Positions 1-9,758 of a stretch of DNA of 64,000 nucleotides are shown piece by piece. The DNA is taken from NCBI RefSeq assembly GCF_030317105.1, contig NZ_JASZYG010000003.1, forward strand, positions 558,001-622,000, written 5' to 3'. The position numbers and the translations under genes are program-made. This stretch comes from Variovorax brevis. Lineage in GTDB: Bacteria > Pseudomonadota > Gammaproteobacteria > Burkholderiales > Burkholderiaceae_C. Positions within the stretch are counted from its first letter, which is position 1. Every line of letters begins with the position of its first letter. Below the pieces are notes generated by a model. It was not told the DNA's origin. It did not search any database and saw only the letters and a program-made list of their open reading frames with translations.

Positions 1-1129
1 CCACGGCGATGTTGTCGTCGTTGAAGTCGTAGCCCGAGTTGTGGACCATGCAGGCGCCGGCGTTGTCGCCGTCGCCGTTGCCCACGAGCAGGTAAGAGCC
101 CGGCACGCGCTCCAGCATGAAGGCAAAGTCTTCGCTGCCCGGCAGCGCCGCGCCCTGCAGCGTGACGTTGGACTCACCGCGCAGTTCCAGGCCGACCTTG
201 CGGGCGAACTCGGTTTCGGCGGGCGTGTTCACCAGCACCGAATAACCCGCACGCCAATCGATCTGTGCCGTCACGCCAAAGCTCTCGGCCTGCGCATGGA
301 TGAGCGCCTTGATGCGACGCTCCAGCGTGGCGCGCACTTCGCGGTCCAGCGCACGCACGCTGATCTCCAGCGTGGCCGTGCCGGGAATCACGTTGTTCGC
401 CTTGCCGGCATGCAGCGCGCCGACGGTCACGACCGACATCTGCATCGGATCGATGTTGCGCGACACCACCGTCTGCAGCGCCATCACGACGCTGGCGGCG
501 GCCACCAGCGGATCGGTCGCGCGATGCGGCAAGGCGCCGTGTCCGCCGACACCGGTGAGCGTGACGGTGGCGTAGTCGCTCGACGCCATCGCCGCGCCTT
601 CGCGAAACACCAGGTGGCCTTGCGGCGTGCCGGGCATGTTGTGCATGGCAAACACGGCGTCGCAGGGATAGCGCTCGAAAAGGCCGTCTTCGATCATGCG
701 CAGCGCGCCGCCACCGCCCTCTTCCGCCGGTTGGAAGATGAGCTGGAGGGTGCCACTGAATGAACCGTTCTCGGCCAGTTCGCGTGCTGCCGCCAGCAGC
801 ATCGCGGTGTGTCCGTCATGGCCGCAGGCGTGCATGACACCCGGGCGCTTGCTGGCCCACGCATTGCCATTGGTTTCCTGGATAGGCAACGCATCCATGT
901 CGGCGCGCAGCCCCAGCCGCTTTTTGCCCGTGCCCCGAACGAGCGTGCCCACGACACCGGTGCCGCCAATGCCCCGCTCCACCTTGTAGCCCCAGCCCTC
1001 CAGCTTGTCAGCCACCAGCGCAGCCGTGCGATGCTCTTCGAAGGCCAGCTCCGGCTCGCTGTGAATGTCGCGGCGCAGCTGTACGAATTCGCCCACGCGT
1101 GCGGTCAGGGCTTGTCGCAGGTAGGTCAT
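1..1129 (-). CDS. M20 family amidohydrolase (HipO-like), 3' end outside window
   Basis: Metal-dependent amidohydrolase/peptidase of the M20D group, which removes acyl groups from N-acyl amino acids or hippurate-like substrates, presumably in the cytoplasm. The frame begins MTYLRQALTARV and stays open to the window edge, giving the first 376 residues. Visible family motifs are LRRDIHSEPEL near the N-terminus, the metal site MHACGHDGHT around residue 100 and EEGGGGA around residue 135. The C-terminal few residues lie outside the window. It is divergent from a LysR-type gene, which probably regulates it. The family is certain; the substrate cannot be read from the sequence. Confidence 0.9.
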   Translation of the reverse strand, partial: MTYLRQALTARVGEFVQLRRDIHSEPELAFEEHRTAALVADKLEGWGYKVERGIGGTGVVGTLVRGTGKKRLGLRADMDALPIQETNGNAWASKRPGVMHACGHDGHTAMLLAAARELAENGSFSGTLQLIFQPAEEGGGGALRMIEDGLFERYPCDAVFAMHNMPGTPQGHLVFREGAAMASSDYATVTLTGVGGHGALPHRATDPLVAAASVVMALQTVVSRNIDPMQMSVVTVGALHAGKANNVIPGTATLEISVRALDREVRATLERRIKALIHAQAESFGVTAQIDWRAGYSVLVNTPAETEFARKVGLELRGESNVTLQGAALPGSEDFAFMLERVPGSYLLVGNGDGDNAGACMVHNSGYDFNDDNIAV

Positions 1130-1280
1130 GCGCGCGCTCCGTGGGGGATGGTGGCCGATGGGGTGGTGCAGTGCATTTGTGTTCCTTCTGGCTTCAGCCC
1201 TTGTTGGGCATGGCGAACTGTAGAAAATCGTGTCCTTAACGTCTAATGCATTGTTGGCCGCATGAAAATGCCCCGGCCGC

Positions 1281-2186
1281 ATGCATCGAGTAGAAACCCT
1301 GATGACCCTTGTCCAGCTCCGGCACCTCATCGCCTTGGCCGAATCCGGATCGTTCACGCATGCGGCCGAATCGGTGTTCCTGACGCAGCCTGCGTTCAGC
1401 CGGAGCATCCGGGCGCTGGAAGACGAACTGGGCCACCCGCTCTTCGATCGCATCGGGCGCAAGGCCGAGCTGACGCCCTTTGGCCGCGAAGTGCTCCTGC
1501 GCGCCAAGCACCTGGTCTTCGACGCCGATGAACTGGCCGAAAGCGGCCAACGCACCGGCGCCAAGCGAGCCGGCACCCTGCGCATCGGCATGGGCTCCGG
1601 ACCCGGCGCCATGCTGATGACGCCGCTGCTCGCCGAAATGGCGACGCGCCACCCCACCGTGCACATCACCATCGCGCGCGGCAAGACCGACATGCTGGTG
1701 CAGTCCCTGCGCGAACGGGATCTGGATGCCCTTGTCGTCGACGTGCGCTCGCTCATGCCCATGCCCGACCTGAAAGTGACGACCTCCATGGAGATGAGGG
1801 GCACATTCATGTGCCGCCCGGGGCACCCGCTCACGCGCTGGGACGGCCCCTTGCGCTTCGCCGCCCTGCAGCAGTACCCGCTGGCTTCAACGCCGCTGAG
1901 CGACGAAGTGGCGCGCGTACTCGTCGAGCGCTACGGCCCCGCGGCGCATCCGCAGCAATGCGTGACCATCCGCTGCGAGGAAATCGCCAGCCTCGTGGAT
2001 GTCGTGCGCAAGAGCGACGCCATCCTGCTGGCCATTCGCGCGGCGGCGCCCGATCTGGTGGAGCTGGACTTGAAGCCGGCCGTCAATTCGACGGCCCGCT
2101 TCGGCATGGTGACGCTGGCCGGCCGCTCAGAGGCGCCCACGCTGCCCATCGTGCGTGCGCTGATGGAAAAGCTGCTGCACGACTGA
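1281..2186 (+). CDS. LysR-type transcriptional regulator
   Basis: DNA-binding regulator of about 301 residues. The N-terminal winged helix-turn-helix is typical of LysR proteins (QLRHLIALAESGSFTHAAE, then QPAFSRSIRALEDELG), followed by a substrate-binding domain with the usual hinge near residue 90. An alternative in-frame ATG at 1302 gives the more typical N-terminus MTLVQLRHL, so the first seven residues are uncertain; no clear ribosome-binding site separates the two. It is divergent from the M20 amidohydrolase with a gap of about 150 bp, the normal LysR arrangement for a target gene. The ligand is unknown. Confidence 0.9.
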   Translation: MHRVETLMTLVQLRHLIALAESGSFTHAAESVFLTQPAFSRSIRALEDELGHPLFDRIGRKAELTPFGREVLLRAKHLVFDADELAESGQRTGAKRAGTLRIGMGSGPGAMLMTPLLAEMATRHPTVHITIARGKTDMLVQSLRERDLDALVVDVRSLMPMPDLKVTTSMEMRGTFMCRPGHPLTRWDGPLRFAALQQYPLASTPLSDEVARVLVERYGPAAHPQQCVTIRCEEIASLVDVVRKSDAILLAIRAAAPDLVELDLKPAVNSTARFGMVTLAGRSEAPTLPIVRALMEKLLHD

Positions 2187-2193
2187 CTTCGGA

Positions 2194-2730
2194 TCAAGCC
2201 GCGTCCACGACAACGTCAATCGCCAACGGCAGGGCCTGGCGCGCCGCGCTCGGAACCGGTGACTGGCTCACGCCCTTGTCGACGACAGCGCGCAGGCGTT
2301 CTTCCGATTCGCCTTTCGCGGCGATGCGCACGTGCAGTTGCACGTCGCGCGGGCTGCTGTTCACTCGCGCGCCATTGGCCTCCAACATGCCGAGCATGCC
2401 CCGCCCGTCCGTGCGGCTGGTGGCGCGCACTTCGAGCAGCGTCAGCTCGATGCCCTCGGCCGCGGCCGCCATCGCGATGCAGCTGGTGGCGCAGGTGGCG
2501 AGCCCGGCGCGAAAGAGCCAGCCCGGCGTGACGTGGTTGCCGTGGCCGCCAAACTCGCCGGGCATGTCGGTCGGCACCTTGATGCCGTTGGCGTGGCACG
2601 CGTCCACGCCCAGGCCGCCGGTCCATCGCGCCGTGGCGGGTGCATCGTCATGCAGGCCCGTTTCAGGGCGCCGCCGAAAGACGTCCTCCACGCGCTGCAA
2701 GGCAGCGGCAACTTCCTGTGTGGTCGACAT
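2194..2730 (-). CDS. OsmC family protein
   Basis: OsmC/Ohr-fold protein of 178 residues. The family helix TPGWLFRAGLATCATSC carries Cys80 and Cys84, where OsmC peroxidases place the reactive cysteine. The second, C-terminal cysteine usually seen in a CPV-type motif is replaced by serine (SQSPVPSA), so a classical thiol peroxidase cycle is doubtful. It ends a few bases from the convergent LysR stop and lies just downstream of the DUF1348 gene on the same strand, so the two may be co-transcribed. OsmC fold is secure; function is open. Confidence 0.85.
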   Translation of the reverse strand: MSTTQEVAAALQRVEDVFRRRPETGLHDDAPATARWTGGLGVDACHANGIKVPTDMPGEFGGHGNHVTPGWLFRAGLATCATSCIAMAAAAEGIELTLLEVRATSRTDGRGMLGMLEANGARVNSSPRDVQLHVRIAAKGESEERLRAVVDKGVSQSPVPSAARQALPLAIDVVVDAA

Positions 2731-2742
2731 TGCTCACCTCCT

Positions 2743-3210
2743 TCACAGGCCCAGGTCGCTCAGGCCGGGGTGGTCATCCGGCCGGCGCCCGAGCGGCCAG
2801 TGGAAGCGGCGCGCCTCGTCGGCAATCGGAAGGTCGTTGATGCTGGCAAAGCGGCGTTGCATCAGGCCCTGCGCATTGAATTCCCAGTTCTCGTTGCCGT
2901 AGCTGCGGAACCAGTTGCCCGAGTCGTCGTGCCATTCGTAGGCAAAGCGCACCGCGATGCGGTTGTCGGTGAAGGCCCACAGCTCCTTGATGAGTCGATA
3001 GTCCAGCTCGCGCGCCCACTTGCGCTGCAGGAACTGGCGTACCGCTTCGCGCCCGACCGGAAACTCGGCGCGGTTACGCCATTTCGTGTCTTCGGTGTAG
3101 ACCTGCGCCACGCGGTCGGGGTCGCGGGAATTCCAAGCGTCTTCCGCGCCGCGCACTTTCTTGACCGCGCTTTCATGGGTGAAGGGGGGAACGGGTGGGC
3201 GTGTTTCCAT
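2743..3210 (-). CDS. DUF1348 (NTF2-like) protein
   Basis: Small NTF2-fold protein of 155 residues belonging to the DUF1348 group. Recognisable segments are [15 protein letters not shown], the WRNRAEF stretch and the aromatic run [19 protein letters not shown], all typical of this family. The start was placed at the second of two adjacent ATGs (3210) because the AAGGA ribosome-binding sequence then has normal spacing; in-frame ATGs at 3213 and 3225 are possible. It sits between an FMN reductase gene and the OsmC gene on the same strand, suggesting a small stress or detoxification operon. Biochemical role is unknown. Confidence 0.8.
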   Translation of the reverse strand: METRPPVPPFTHESAVKKVRGAEDAWNSRDPDRVAQVYTEDTKWRNRAEFPVGREAVRQFLQRKWARELDYRLIKELWAFTDNRIAVRFAYEWHDDSGNWFRSYGNENWEFNAQGLMQRRFASINDLPIADEARRFHWPLGRRPDDHPGLSDLGL

Positions 3211-3244
3211 CATCGGTCCTTCCATGGGTTGCGCACGGCCGCAC

Positions 3245-3808
3245 TTAGGTTCCGGCGTGCTTCCGGACGTAGGCGTGGAACCCGGCCACGAAGGCGGCCA
3301 GGCGCTGGCGCGTCGCGTCGTCGGTGAGGCGGCCCTGCGCGTCCACCAGCGTGTGGGCGCGTGGCACCAGCAGGCGCCCCTTGGACCAGATGTCCAGTTC
3401 CAGCGCCCGCAGCACCGCCAGCCACGCGTTCTGGCTCAGCGCCGTGCCCCAGGGGCCCGGCGATGCGCCGCACAGCGCGACGGGCTTGCCGCCAAACACA
3501 CGGCCCATGTCGGCGGCCGGACGGCTCAGCCAGTCGATGGCGTTCTTGAACACGCCGGGAATGCCGTTGTTGTATTCGGGGGTGAAGAGCATGAGGCCAT
3601 CGGCACCGGCGATCAGGTCCTTCAGCTCGCTGACCACCTGCGGGATGCCTTCGCTGGCCTCCACGTCGCCGTCGTACAGCGGAATGCCGCGAATCGATCC
3701 GGCGATCACCTCGCAGCCCTCGGGCGCCAGTTCGACCGCGGCGTTGAGCAAGGCCGTGTTGTAGGAGGCCTTTCGCAGCGCGCCGGAAAGGGCGATCAAT
3801 CGGGTCAT
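3245..3808 (-). CDS. NADPH-dependent FMN reductase family protein
   Basis: Flavodoxin-like reductase of 187 residues that would transfer electrons from NAD(P)H to FMN, quinones or chromate-like acceptors. The N-terminus [17 protein letters not shown] has the flavin phosphate loop, and [20 protein letters not shown] is the family signature near residues 75-95. The frame extends upstream to 3829, but the ATG at 3808 gives the conserved start. It is the first gene of a same-strand run with the DUF1348 and OsmC genes. Acceptor specificity is not deducible. Confidence 0.88.
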   Translation of the reverse strand: MTRLIALSGALRKASYNTALLNAAVELAPEGCEVIAGSIRGIPLYDGDVEASEGIPQVVSELKDLIAGADGLMLFTPEYNNGIPGVFKNAIDWLSRPAADMGRVFGGKPVALCGASPGPWGTALSQNAWLAVLRALELDIWSKGRLLVPRAHTLVDAQGRLTDDATRQRLAAFVAGFHAYVRKHAGT

Positions 3809-3919
3809 GCGATGGATCCTTTTTCGCAAGGTGGGGAATGCGGGAAGGCTTTATCGCACAGATGGAACAAAGTCCGCAGCCGGCGCGCGGATGCCTGCGA
3901 TGACAACCGGCGAGATGGA

Positions 3920-4105
3920 TCAGGCCAGCAGGCGCCTGGCCAGCATCACCAGCAAGACGACGGCGCCGACCACGAAGATGATGCGGCCCCACGGCTTGAC
4001 GGACGCGCGCGGCGCCCTGCTCTCATGCATGGGCATGCGCAGCGAACCGAACTCCGATCTGTCCGGTTTGTCTCTTGCCGAGTCGTAATAGGGGTCGCGA
4101 TCCAT
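3920..4105 (-). CDS. small single-span membrane protein
   Basis: Hypothetical protein of 61 residues. The first 40 residues are charged and hydrophilic (MDRDPYYDSARDKPDRSEF), followed by a hydrophobic stretch IIFVVGAVVLLVMLA at about residues 42-56 and a short basic tail, which suggests one transmembrane helix. No known domain is recognised. It follows the MmcB-like gene on the same strand after about 40 bp, so it may be the tail of the mutasome transcript, but nothing in its sequence links it to DNA repair. Confidence 0.6.
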   Translation of the reverse strand: MDRDPYYDSARDKPDRSEFGSLRMPMHESRAPRASVKPWGRIIFVVGAVVLLVMLARRLLA

Positions 4106-4145
4106 GTAAGCAATTGTGCTTAATTCTTCTAATTGTGTCCATTCG

Positions 4146-4934
4146 TCATTCGCCGTTCGGCTCCCCCAAATGGCCGTTCAGCAGGCTTTGCACCTCATCG
4201 TCGAAACCGGGCACGGGTTGCGCTTTCGCCAGCGCCAGCCACACGGAGAAGGGCATGCGCGGCAGCGCCCGATGCACAGCCGCCCTGGCGACCACCAACC
4301 GGCCCGCCTCGGCCAACATCACGCCGCAGCCGGCGGGGATTTCGTCCGGCGCGCCGATCGGCCGGCCCCGCGCATCGCAACCCAGCACGTACCAGCACTC
4401 CCCTCCCAAGTCGAGGTAGGCCGCGCGCTTGTCGGGCTTGCGCAGGTCGGAGATGAGGTCGGCGCGCCGCACCTTGATCTCGTGGACGATGGGCTGGGCA
4501 TAGGCTTCAACGCTGGTGTTGCGAATGGAAAAGACGTCCGGCTTCGCGATGCACCAGCGCGGCTTGTCGCCTTCCGCCGCGCCAGGAATCAGCGCGCGCA
4601 GGCTCAGGCCGCGCCAGGCGATGCGGCCCGAGCGCGTCATCTCGCGGGCCACCAGTTCCACCAGGGCCTCGTGCGCCGACATCACGGCGCGGTTGGTGCT
4701 GAGGGTCTCGGCGATGCGGGCGATGCCGGCATCGGTGACGCGCAGGGTCTCGTGGCCATGCGTCGACTGCACGCGCTGCAGCAGGCCGGCCGCCAGCAAC
4801 TCGACCTCGATGGCATCGCAGCAGGGCCAGCCGGCCGAGCGATACACCTCGCGCAGGCGGCGCGCGTGCAGGCGGCCGAAGGGAATTTCGGGCGACGGCG
4901 GCAAGGGGCTTTCAGCGGAAGCAGGCATGTTCAA
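4146..4934 (-). CDS. MmcB-like PD-(D/E)XK protein downstream of dnaE2
   Basis: Protein of 262 residues. The first part looks like a winged helix (REVYRSAGWPCCDAIEVELL, then LRVTDAGIARIAE). The C-terminal half has a nuclease-fold signature: KPDVFSI around residue 135, then IVHEIKVRRADL around residue 155, followed by DLRKPDKRAAYLDLGGECWY. The D...ExK spacing and the trailing K-Y-aromatic pattern resemble MmcB DNA-repair proteins, known in Alphaproteobacteria as LexA-regulated partners of the ImuB/DnaE2 system. It begins only 47 bp after the dnaE2 stop on the same strand, supporting co-expression. The MmcB assignment is from motif and context only. Confidence 0.6.
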   Translation of the reverse strand: MNMPASAESPLPPSPEIPFGRLHARRLREVYRSAGWPCCDAIEVELLAAGLLQRVQSTHGHETLRVTDAGIARIAETLSTNRAVMSAHEALVELVAREMTRSGRIAWRGLSLRALIPGAAEGDKPRWCIAKPDVFSIRNTSVEAYAQPIVHEIKVRRADLISDLRKPDKRAAYLDLGGECWYVLGCDARGRPIGAPDEIPAGCGVMLAEAGRLVVARAAVHRALPRMPFSVWLALAKAQPVPGFDDEVQSLLNGHLGEPNGE

Positions 4935-4981
4935 AGATTAGCGAAAAGCAGCGTGTGCCGGCAATCGGCTCGCCCGTTTGG

Positions 4982-7900
4982 TCAGTGGAAGTCCCGGCTG
5001 CGGTTGCTGTCCGCGAGCCGGCCCAGCAGCGGCGTCAGATCCTTGAAGCCCGTGGCCAGGATGTGGCGCACCTCGCCGCCGCTGTCCACGTCGCGCTGCC
5101 ACGTGCCCTGCACCGCGAGCAGCTTCGACTTGAGCAGCGGCTCGCGCCACGCATCGGCCACGTCGCTCCACACGATGACGTTGATGTTGCCCGTTTCGTC
5201 CTCGAGCGTGACGAACATGGTGTTCTTGGCGGTCTGCGGACGCTGGCGGCCCATGACGATGCCGCAGGCACGCACGGTGTGGCCGTTGGGGAGATGGCGC
5301 AGTTGCGCCGCGCTCGACAGCCGCATGCGCGCCAGGCGCGGGCGCAGCAGTTCGAGCGGATGGCGGCGCAGCGTGAAGCCGAGCGAGGCGTAGTCGCCGA
5401 CGATCTCCTCGCCTTCGGGCGCTGCGGGCAGTTCCAGCGCCTCTTCGTTGATCGGCACGCCTTTCAGCAATGCGGGCGAGCGGCGCTGCGCGGTGGCGTC
5501 CCACACCTGCTGGCGGCGATGGCCCGAGAGCGAGAGCAGCGCATCGGCCGAGGCCAATGCCGCCATGTCGCGTGCGTCGAGTTCGGCGCGCAGGCAGAGG
5601 TCCTCGGTGCTGGTGAAAGGGGCTTGCGCACGGGCTTTCACGATGCGTTCCGCGCCCGCGTCGCTGAGGCTTCCCACGCGGCGCAGGCCCAGCCGCACCG
5701 CGGGCTGCCCTTCGTCACCGAGTCGATCCATGAAGCGTGCATCGGTGGTGGGCGATGGATTCGGCGCATCGGGCGCACGCGGCTGCAAGCTGCAATCCAT
5801 CCCGCTTTCGGTGACGTCCACCGGCCGCACTTCGATGCCGTGCCGGCGCGCGTCCTGCACCAGTTGCGAGGGCGAATAAAAACCCATCGGCTGTGAATCA
5901 AGCAGCGCCGCCAGGAAGCAGGCCGGCTCGTGGTACTTGAGCCAGCAGCTCACATAGACCAGCAGCGCAAAACTGGCCGCGTGGCTTTCCGGAAAACCGT
6001 ATTCGCCAAAGCCCAGGATCTGCTTGAAGATGTTCTCGGAGAAATCGGGGTCGTAGCCGCGTTCGATCATGCCGCTCACCAGCGGCTTGTAGAACTTCTC
6101 GATGCCACCCTTGCGCTTCCACGCGGCCATCGAGCGGCGCAGGCGATCGGCCTGGTCGGCGGTGAAGGCGGCCGCGATCATCGCGATCTGCATCACCTGC
6201 TCCTGGAAGATGGGCACGCCGAGTGTTCGCTCGAGCGCGGGCTTGAGCGCGGGGTACGGGTAATGAAGTTCGTCGCCCTTGCGGATCTTGTCGCGGTTCT
6301 TCAGATACGGATGCACCATGCCGCCCTGGATGGGCCCGGGCCGCACGATGGCGACTTCGATCACCAGGTCTTCATAGGTGCGCGGCTTGAAGCGCGGCAG
6401 CATCGACATCTGCGCGCGACTCTCGATCTGGAACACGCCAATGGTGTCGGCGTCGCAGATCATGTCGTAGACCTTCTCCTCGGCTTGCGGAATCTGGTGC
6501 ATCTCCATCGGCACGCCGCGCCAGGTGCTGCGCATCGCCAGCGCGCGCCGGATGGCGCTGAGCATGCCCAGCGCCAGCACGTCGACCTTGAGCATGCCCA
6601 TGGCTTCGAGGTCGTCTTTTTCCCACTGGATGATGGAGCGGTCTTTCATGGCCGCGTTCTCCACCGGCACGAGGCGCGTGAGCCGCGTCTGCGTGAGCAC
6701 GAAGCCGCCCACGTGCTGGCTCAGGTGGCGCGGAAAGCCCTTGAGCGCGTGCGTGAGTTCGATCCACTGGCGCAGCTTGAATTCGTCTTCGTGCACGCCG
6801 CTTCGCTCGGCTGCTTCGAGCATGCGTTCTTCATGCACATCGTCGTCGAACCAGTAATGGTCCTTGGCGAATTCGTCGATCAGGCGCGGATCGACGCCCA
6901 TCGCCTTGCCCACGTCGCGCAAGGCGCTGCGCGAGCGGTAGGTGATGACGACCGCCGCGATGGCCGCGCGCTCGCGGCCGTACTTCTGGTAGATGTACTG
7001 GATGACCTCTTCGCGCCGCTGGTGCTCGAAGTCCACGTCGATGTCCGGCGGCTCGCGGCGTTCGCGGCTCATGAAGCGCTCGAACAGCAAGGTGCCTTTC
7101 TCGGGATTGATCGCGGTGATGCCCAGGCAGTAGCACACCGCCGAATTGGCCGAGGAGCCGCGCCCCTGGCACAGGATGTTCTGGCTGCGCGCGAAATGAA
7201 CGATGTCCTCCACCGTGAGGAAGAACATCTCGTAGTTCATCTCGAGGATGAGCTTGAGTTCATGCTTGATCTGCTTGCTCACCTTCCCGGGCACGCCGTT
7301 CGGATATCGGTCGCGAGCGCCTTCCCAGGTCTTGCGCTCCAGCGTCTGCGCGGGCGTCTCGCCGCCTGCGACGTTTTCGAGCGGGTACTTGTAGTGCTCG
7401 CGGATCACGTCGAGGTTGAAGTGGCAGCGGCTGGCAATCTCGACGGTGTTGGCAAGCAGTTCCGGCGGATACAGCTCCGCCAGGCGCATGCGCGGGCGCA
7501 GGTGGCGCTCGGCGTTGCGCTGCAGTGCAAAGCCGCATTCGCGCACGCTCTTGCCTTCGCGCACGGCGGTGATGACGTCCTGCAGGGCCTTGCGCGATCG
7601 CTTGTGCATGTGCACGTCGCCGCTGGCCACCAGGGGCACATGGGCCTGCTCGCCAGCACGCTGCAAGGTGACGAGCCAAAGGTCGTCGTCGAACTCGTTG
7701 AGCAGTTCGACGGCCAGCCACAGGTGCTTGCCGAAGAAGCCGGCGGCGCGTTGCAGGTCGGCAAGGAGCTGTTCGACATCGAGGTCGGGCACGCGGTGCG
7801 GCACGAAAAGAATCTCGCAGTGCTGCAACGAGGCGACGTCGCTTTCTTCCCAGTTCACGTGGTACTCGCCCTTGGGCGCCGACATGCGCGCCGCGGTGAT

Positions 7901-8332
7901 GAACTCGCACAGGTTGCCCCAGCCTTCCAGGTCGTGGACGATGGCCACCAGGCTGAAGCGCTCGAAGCGGAATTCGCTGCCCGGCAGGAAGCGGAAAGCG
8001 TGGTTGCGCGCAAGAGGTGCTTCCTGCGGATTTTCTTTTTCCTCCTCGGCCAGGGCTTCGAGGTAGTCGCGCAGGCCCACATGCGCGCGCACCACGCCAG
8101 CCACCGAGCATTCGTCGGTGACGGCCAGCGCCTCGTAACCCAGCCGGTAGGCGCGCTCGATCAACTCCTCGGGGTTCGATGCGCCGCGCTGGAAGCTGAA
8201 GTTCGAAACGCAATGCAGTTCGGCATAGGCCGGCAGCAGCGGCGCGGGCCCGGGCTTGCTTGGTCGGCTCGGCAGTTCGAGCACGCGCAGCTTCTTGCGT
8301 GCCCGCAGTTCCTTGTCGCTGAGTTCAGGCAT
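4982..8332 (-). CDS. dnaE2: error-prone DNA polymerase III alpha subunit DnaE2 (ImuC)
   Basis: Catalytic polymerase of the SOS mutasome, a C-family DNA polymerase that extends across damaged templates with ImuA and ImuB. The 1116-residue protein has an N-terminal PHP domain (YAELHCVSNFSFQRGAS), the catalytic motif PPDIDVDFEHQRRE around residue 430, the third catalytic aspartate in KVDVLALGMLSA, and a C-terminal OB fold (GIVMGRQRPQTAKNTMFV). The start MPELSDKEL at 8332 overlaps the imuB stop by 8 bp, implying translational coupling; the frame is open 37 codons further upstream inside imuB. Length is normal for DnaE2. Confidence 0.95.
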   Translation of the reverse strand: MPELSDKELRARKKLRVLELPSRPSKPGPAPLLPAYAELHCVSNFSFQRGASNPEELIERAYRLGYEALAVTDECSVAGVVRAHVGLRDYLEALAEEEKENPQEAPLARNHAFRFLPGSEFRFERFSLVAIVHDLEGWGNLCEFITAARMSAPKGEYHVNWEESDVASLQHCEILFVPHRVPDLDVEQLLADLQRAAGFFGKHLWLAVELLNEFDDDLWLVTLQRAGEQAHVPLVASGDVHMHKRSRKALQDVITAVREGKSVRECGFALQRNAERHLRPRMRLAELYPPELLANTVEIASRCHFNLDVIREHYKYPLENVAGGETPAQTLERKTWEGARDRYPNGVPGKVSKQIKHELKLILEMNYEMFFLTVEDIVHFARSQNILCQGRGSSANSAVCYCLGITAINPEKGTLLFERFMSRERREPPDIDVDFEHQRREEVIQYIYQKYGRERAAIAAVVITYRSRSALRDVGKAMGVDPRLIDEFAKDHYWFDDDVHEERMLEAAERSGVHEDEFKLRQWIELTHALKGFPRHLSQHVGGFVLTQTRLTRLVPVENAAMKDRSIIQWEKDDLEAMGMLKVDVLALGMLSAIRRALAMRSTWRGVPMEMHQIPQAEEKVYDMICDADTIGVFQIESRAQMSMLPRFKPRTYEDLVIEVAIVRPGPIQGGMVHPYLKNRDKIRKGDELHYPYPALKPALERTLGVPIFQEQVMQIAMIAAAFTADQADRLRRSMAAWKRKGGIEKFYKPLVSGMIERGYDPDFSENIFKQILGFGEYGFPESHAASFALLVYVSCWLKYHEPACFLAALLDSQPMGFYSPSQLVQDARRHGIEVRPVDVTESGMDCSLQPRAPDAPNPSPTTDARFMDRLGDEGQPAVRLGLRRVGSLSDAGAERIVKARAQAPFTSTEDLCLRAELDARDMAALASADALLSLSGHRRQQVWDATAQRRSPALLKGVPINEEALELPAAPEGEEIVGDYASLGFTLRRHPLELLRPRLARMRLSSAAQLRHLPNGHTVRACGIVMGRQRPQTAKNTMFVTLEDETGNINVIVWSDVADAWREPLLKSKLLAVQGTWQRDVDSGGEVRHILATGFKDLTPLLGRLADSNRSRDFH

Positions 8333-9758
8333 ACAGGCCTTGAAGGAACCAGCGCGGCGTGTCTTCCGCCAACCACGCCGTGGGCCGTTCCCGAAAAATC
8401 CAGACGAGCCCCGCGCCCGGGCTTTCGGCGATGAAGTAGTCACGCACCGCGAGATGGCCGTCGTCCCACCAGCCGGTCTCCAGGCGCTGCGGGCCGATGA
8501 GCTTGCTCAGGCGCCCCTGGTAATGCGGATGGCCATTGCGCACTTCGAGCGGCAGGGGTTTGTGCAGCAGCCACGGGGGGTAGAGGCTGCCGGGGGGCAT
8601 GGCTGGTGCTGGTGCCGGTGCCGTTGATGGCGATGGCGATTCCGACGCCGACGCCGATGCTGATGCGGGCACACGCGCCGGCGCCGCGACCGTCTCCCCT
8701 GCCCGGCCCGCGCGCACCTTGCCCTTGGTTGCCCGGATTCTTTTCATCGCGGGTTGCCACGCCTGCATGTGCTCGGGCCGATGGTCCGCCTGCGCGACGG
8801 GCATGACGACCTGGTCGGCACCCAGGCGCGCGCCGAGCCGCTCGACCAGTTCGTGCAGCTTGTCGCCCTTGCGGTTGTCTTCCGGCAGGAAACTCGTGCT
8901 GGCGCCGGCCCATGGCGTGGTGTCGAGCGAGCGCAGCCGCAGCCAGCTGGCGGGCGCGGCGAGGCGTGTCAATGCAAGGCGCTCGGTCAGCAGGCGGCGC
9001 AGATGCGCCATGTCCTGCGTGGGCTCTGCCGTGCGCACGGCAATCTGTTCATGCGGCGGCAGGTTCACGCCGTTGTAGCGCTTGAGGTCGAGCGTCCATT
9101 GCAGTTCCAGCGCGAGCGCGCCGCGCTGGCGGGCCCGCAGCCAGATCTGCAGGCTGGTCAGCAGGCGGTTGGCCGACCACATGAGTTCAGAGGCGTTCTC
9201 GGCGAGCGCGGGCAACTCGATCTTCTGGTCGAACACATCGGGCAACGTGAGCCATGCGTGTTGTTCGGGCACGCGTCCCCAGGCCACGTCGAGCGCGTTG
9301 CGCAGGCCGGCACCGAAGCGCCGCACCAGTCCGCCGCGCGGCAGGGCGTCCAGGTCGCCCCAGGTGCGGCAGCCCATGCGCGCCAGCACGTCGAGGTGAT
9401 CGCGCGCCGCGCTCAGGGTGTCCAGCGGCAGGCTGCCCGGCAGGTCGGCGCCGGAACGCTGGCCGCGCGCAAACAGCCGCAACCGCGCCAGCGCCACCAG
9501 GCTGGTCGCGCCCTGCGCCTGCTGGAGACGCACCGGCTCCGCGGGATTGAGCCGCGCCATTTCGCGCATCAGCGACTGGCGCCCACCCCACAGCCGCTCG
9601 CAGGCCGAGACTTCGAGCAACAGGCCCTCATCGACCCAGGCCACGCGCGGCGTGAACTGCAGCGCCCACCAGCCCAGGGCTTCGAGGCTGGGCATGGGAG
9701 GAGCGGGGGCAGAAGCCGGATGGGTTTCAAGCGGCCAACGCAATGCGATCCATTGCAT
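8325..9758 (-). CDS. imuB: ImuB, catalytically inactive Y-family polymerase-like hub protein
   Basis: Protein of 477 residues related to Y-family polymerases. It bridges ImuA, DnaE2 and the sliding clamp in the SOS mutasome. Family segments include FTPRVAWVDEGLLLEVSACERLWGG and the RMGCRTWGDLDALPRGGLVRRFG helix-hairpin-helix. The acidic residues of active Y-family enzymes are not present in the N-terminal region, as expected for ImuB. A low-complexity Ala/Ser/Pro linker (roughly residues 360-390, DNA 8590-8680) separates the core from a conserved C-terminal part. It overlaps imuA by 32 bp and dnaE2 by 8 bp, a tight operon. Confidence 0.93.
   Translation of the reverse strand: MQWIALRWPLETHPASAPAPPMPSLEALGWWALQFTPRVAWVDEGLLLEVSACERLWGGRQSLMREMARLNPAEPVRLQQAQGATSLVALARLRLFARGQRSGADLPGSLPLDTLSAARDHLDVLARMGCRTWGDLDALPRGGLVRRFGAGLRNALDVAWGRVPEQHAWLTLPDVFDQKIELPALAENASELMWSANRLLTSLQIWLRARQRGALALELQWTLDLKRYNGVNLPPHEQIAVRTAEPTQDMAHLRRLLTERLALTRLAAPASWLRLRSLDTTPWAGASTSFLPEDNRKGDKLHELVERLGARLGADQVVMPVAQADHRPEHMQAWQPAMKRIRATKGKVRAGRAGETVAAPARVPASASASASESPSPSTAPAPAPAMPPGSLYPPWLLHKPLPLEVRNGHPHYQGRLSKLIGPQRLETGWWDDGHLAVRDYFIAESPGAGLVWIFRERPTAWLAEDTPRWFLQGLYA

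Noticed and set aside
5930..8434. 834-residue plus-strand frame opposite dnaE2
   Set aside because: It is the complement of conserved DnaE2 coding sequence; high GC removes stops. No domain similarity or ribosome-binding site.
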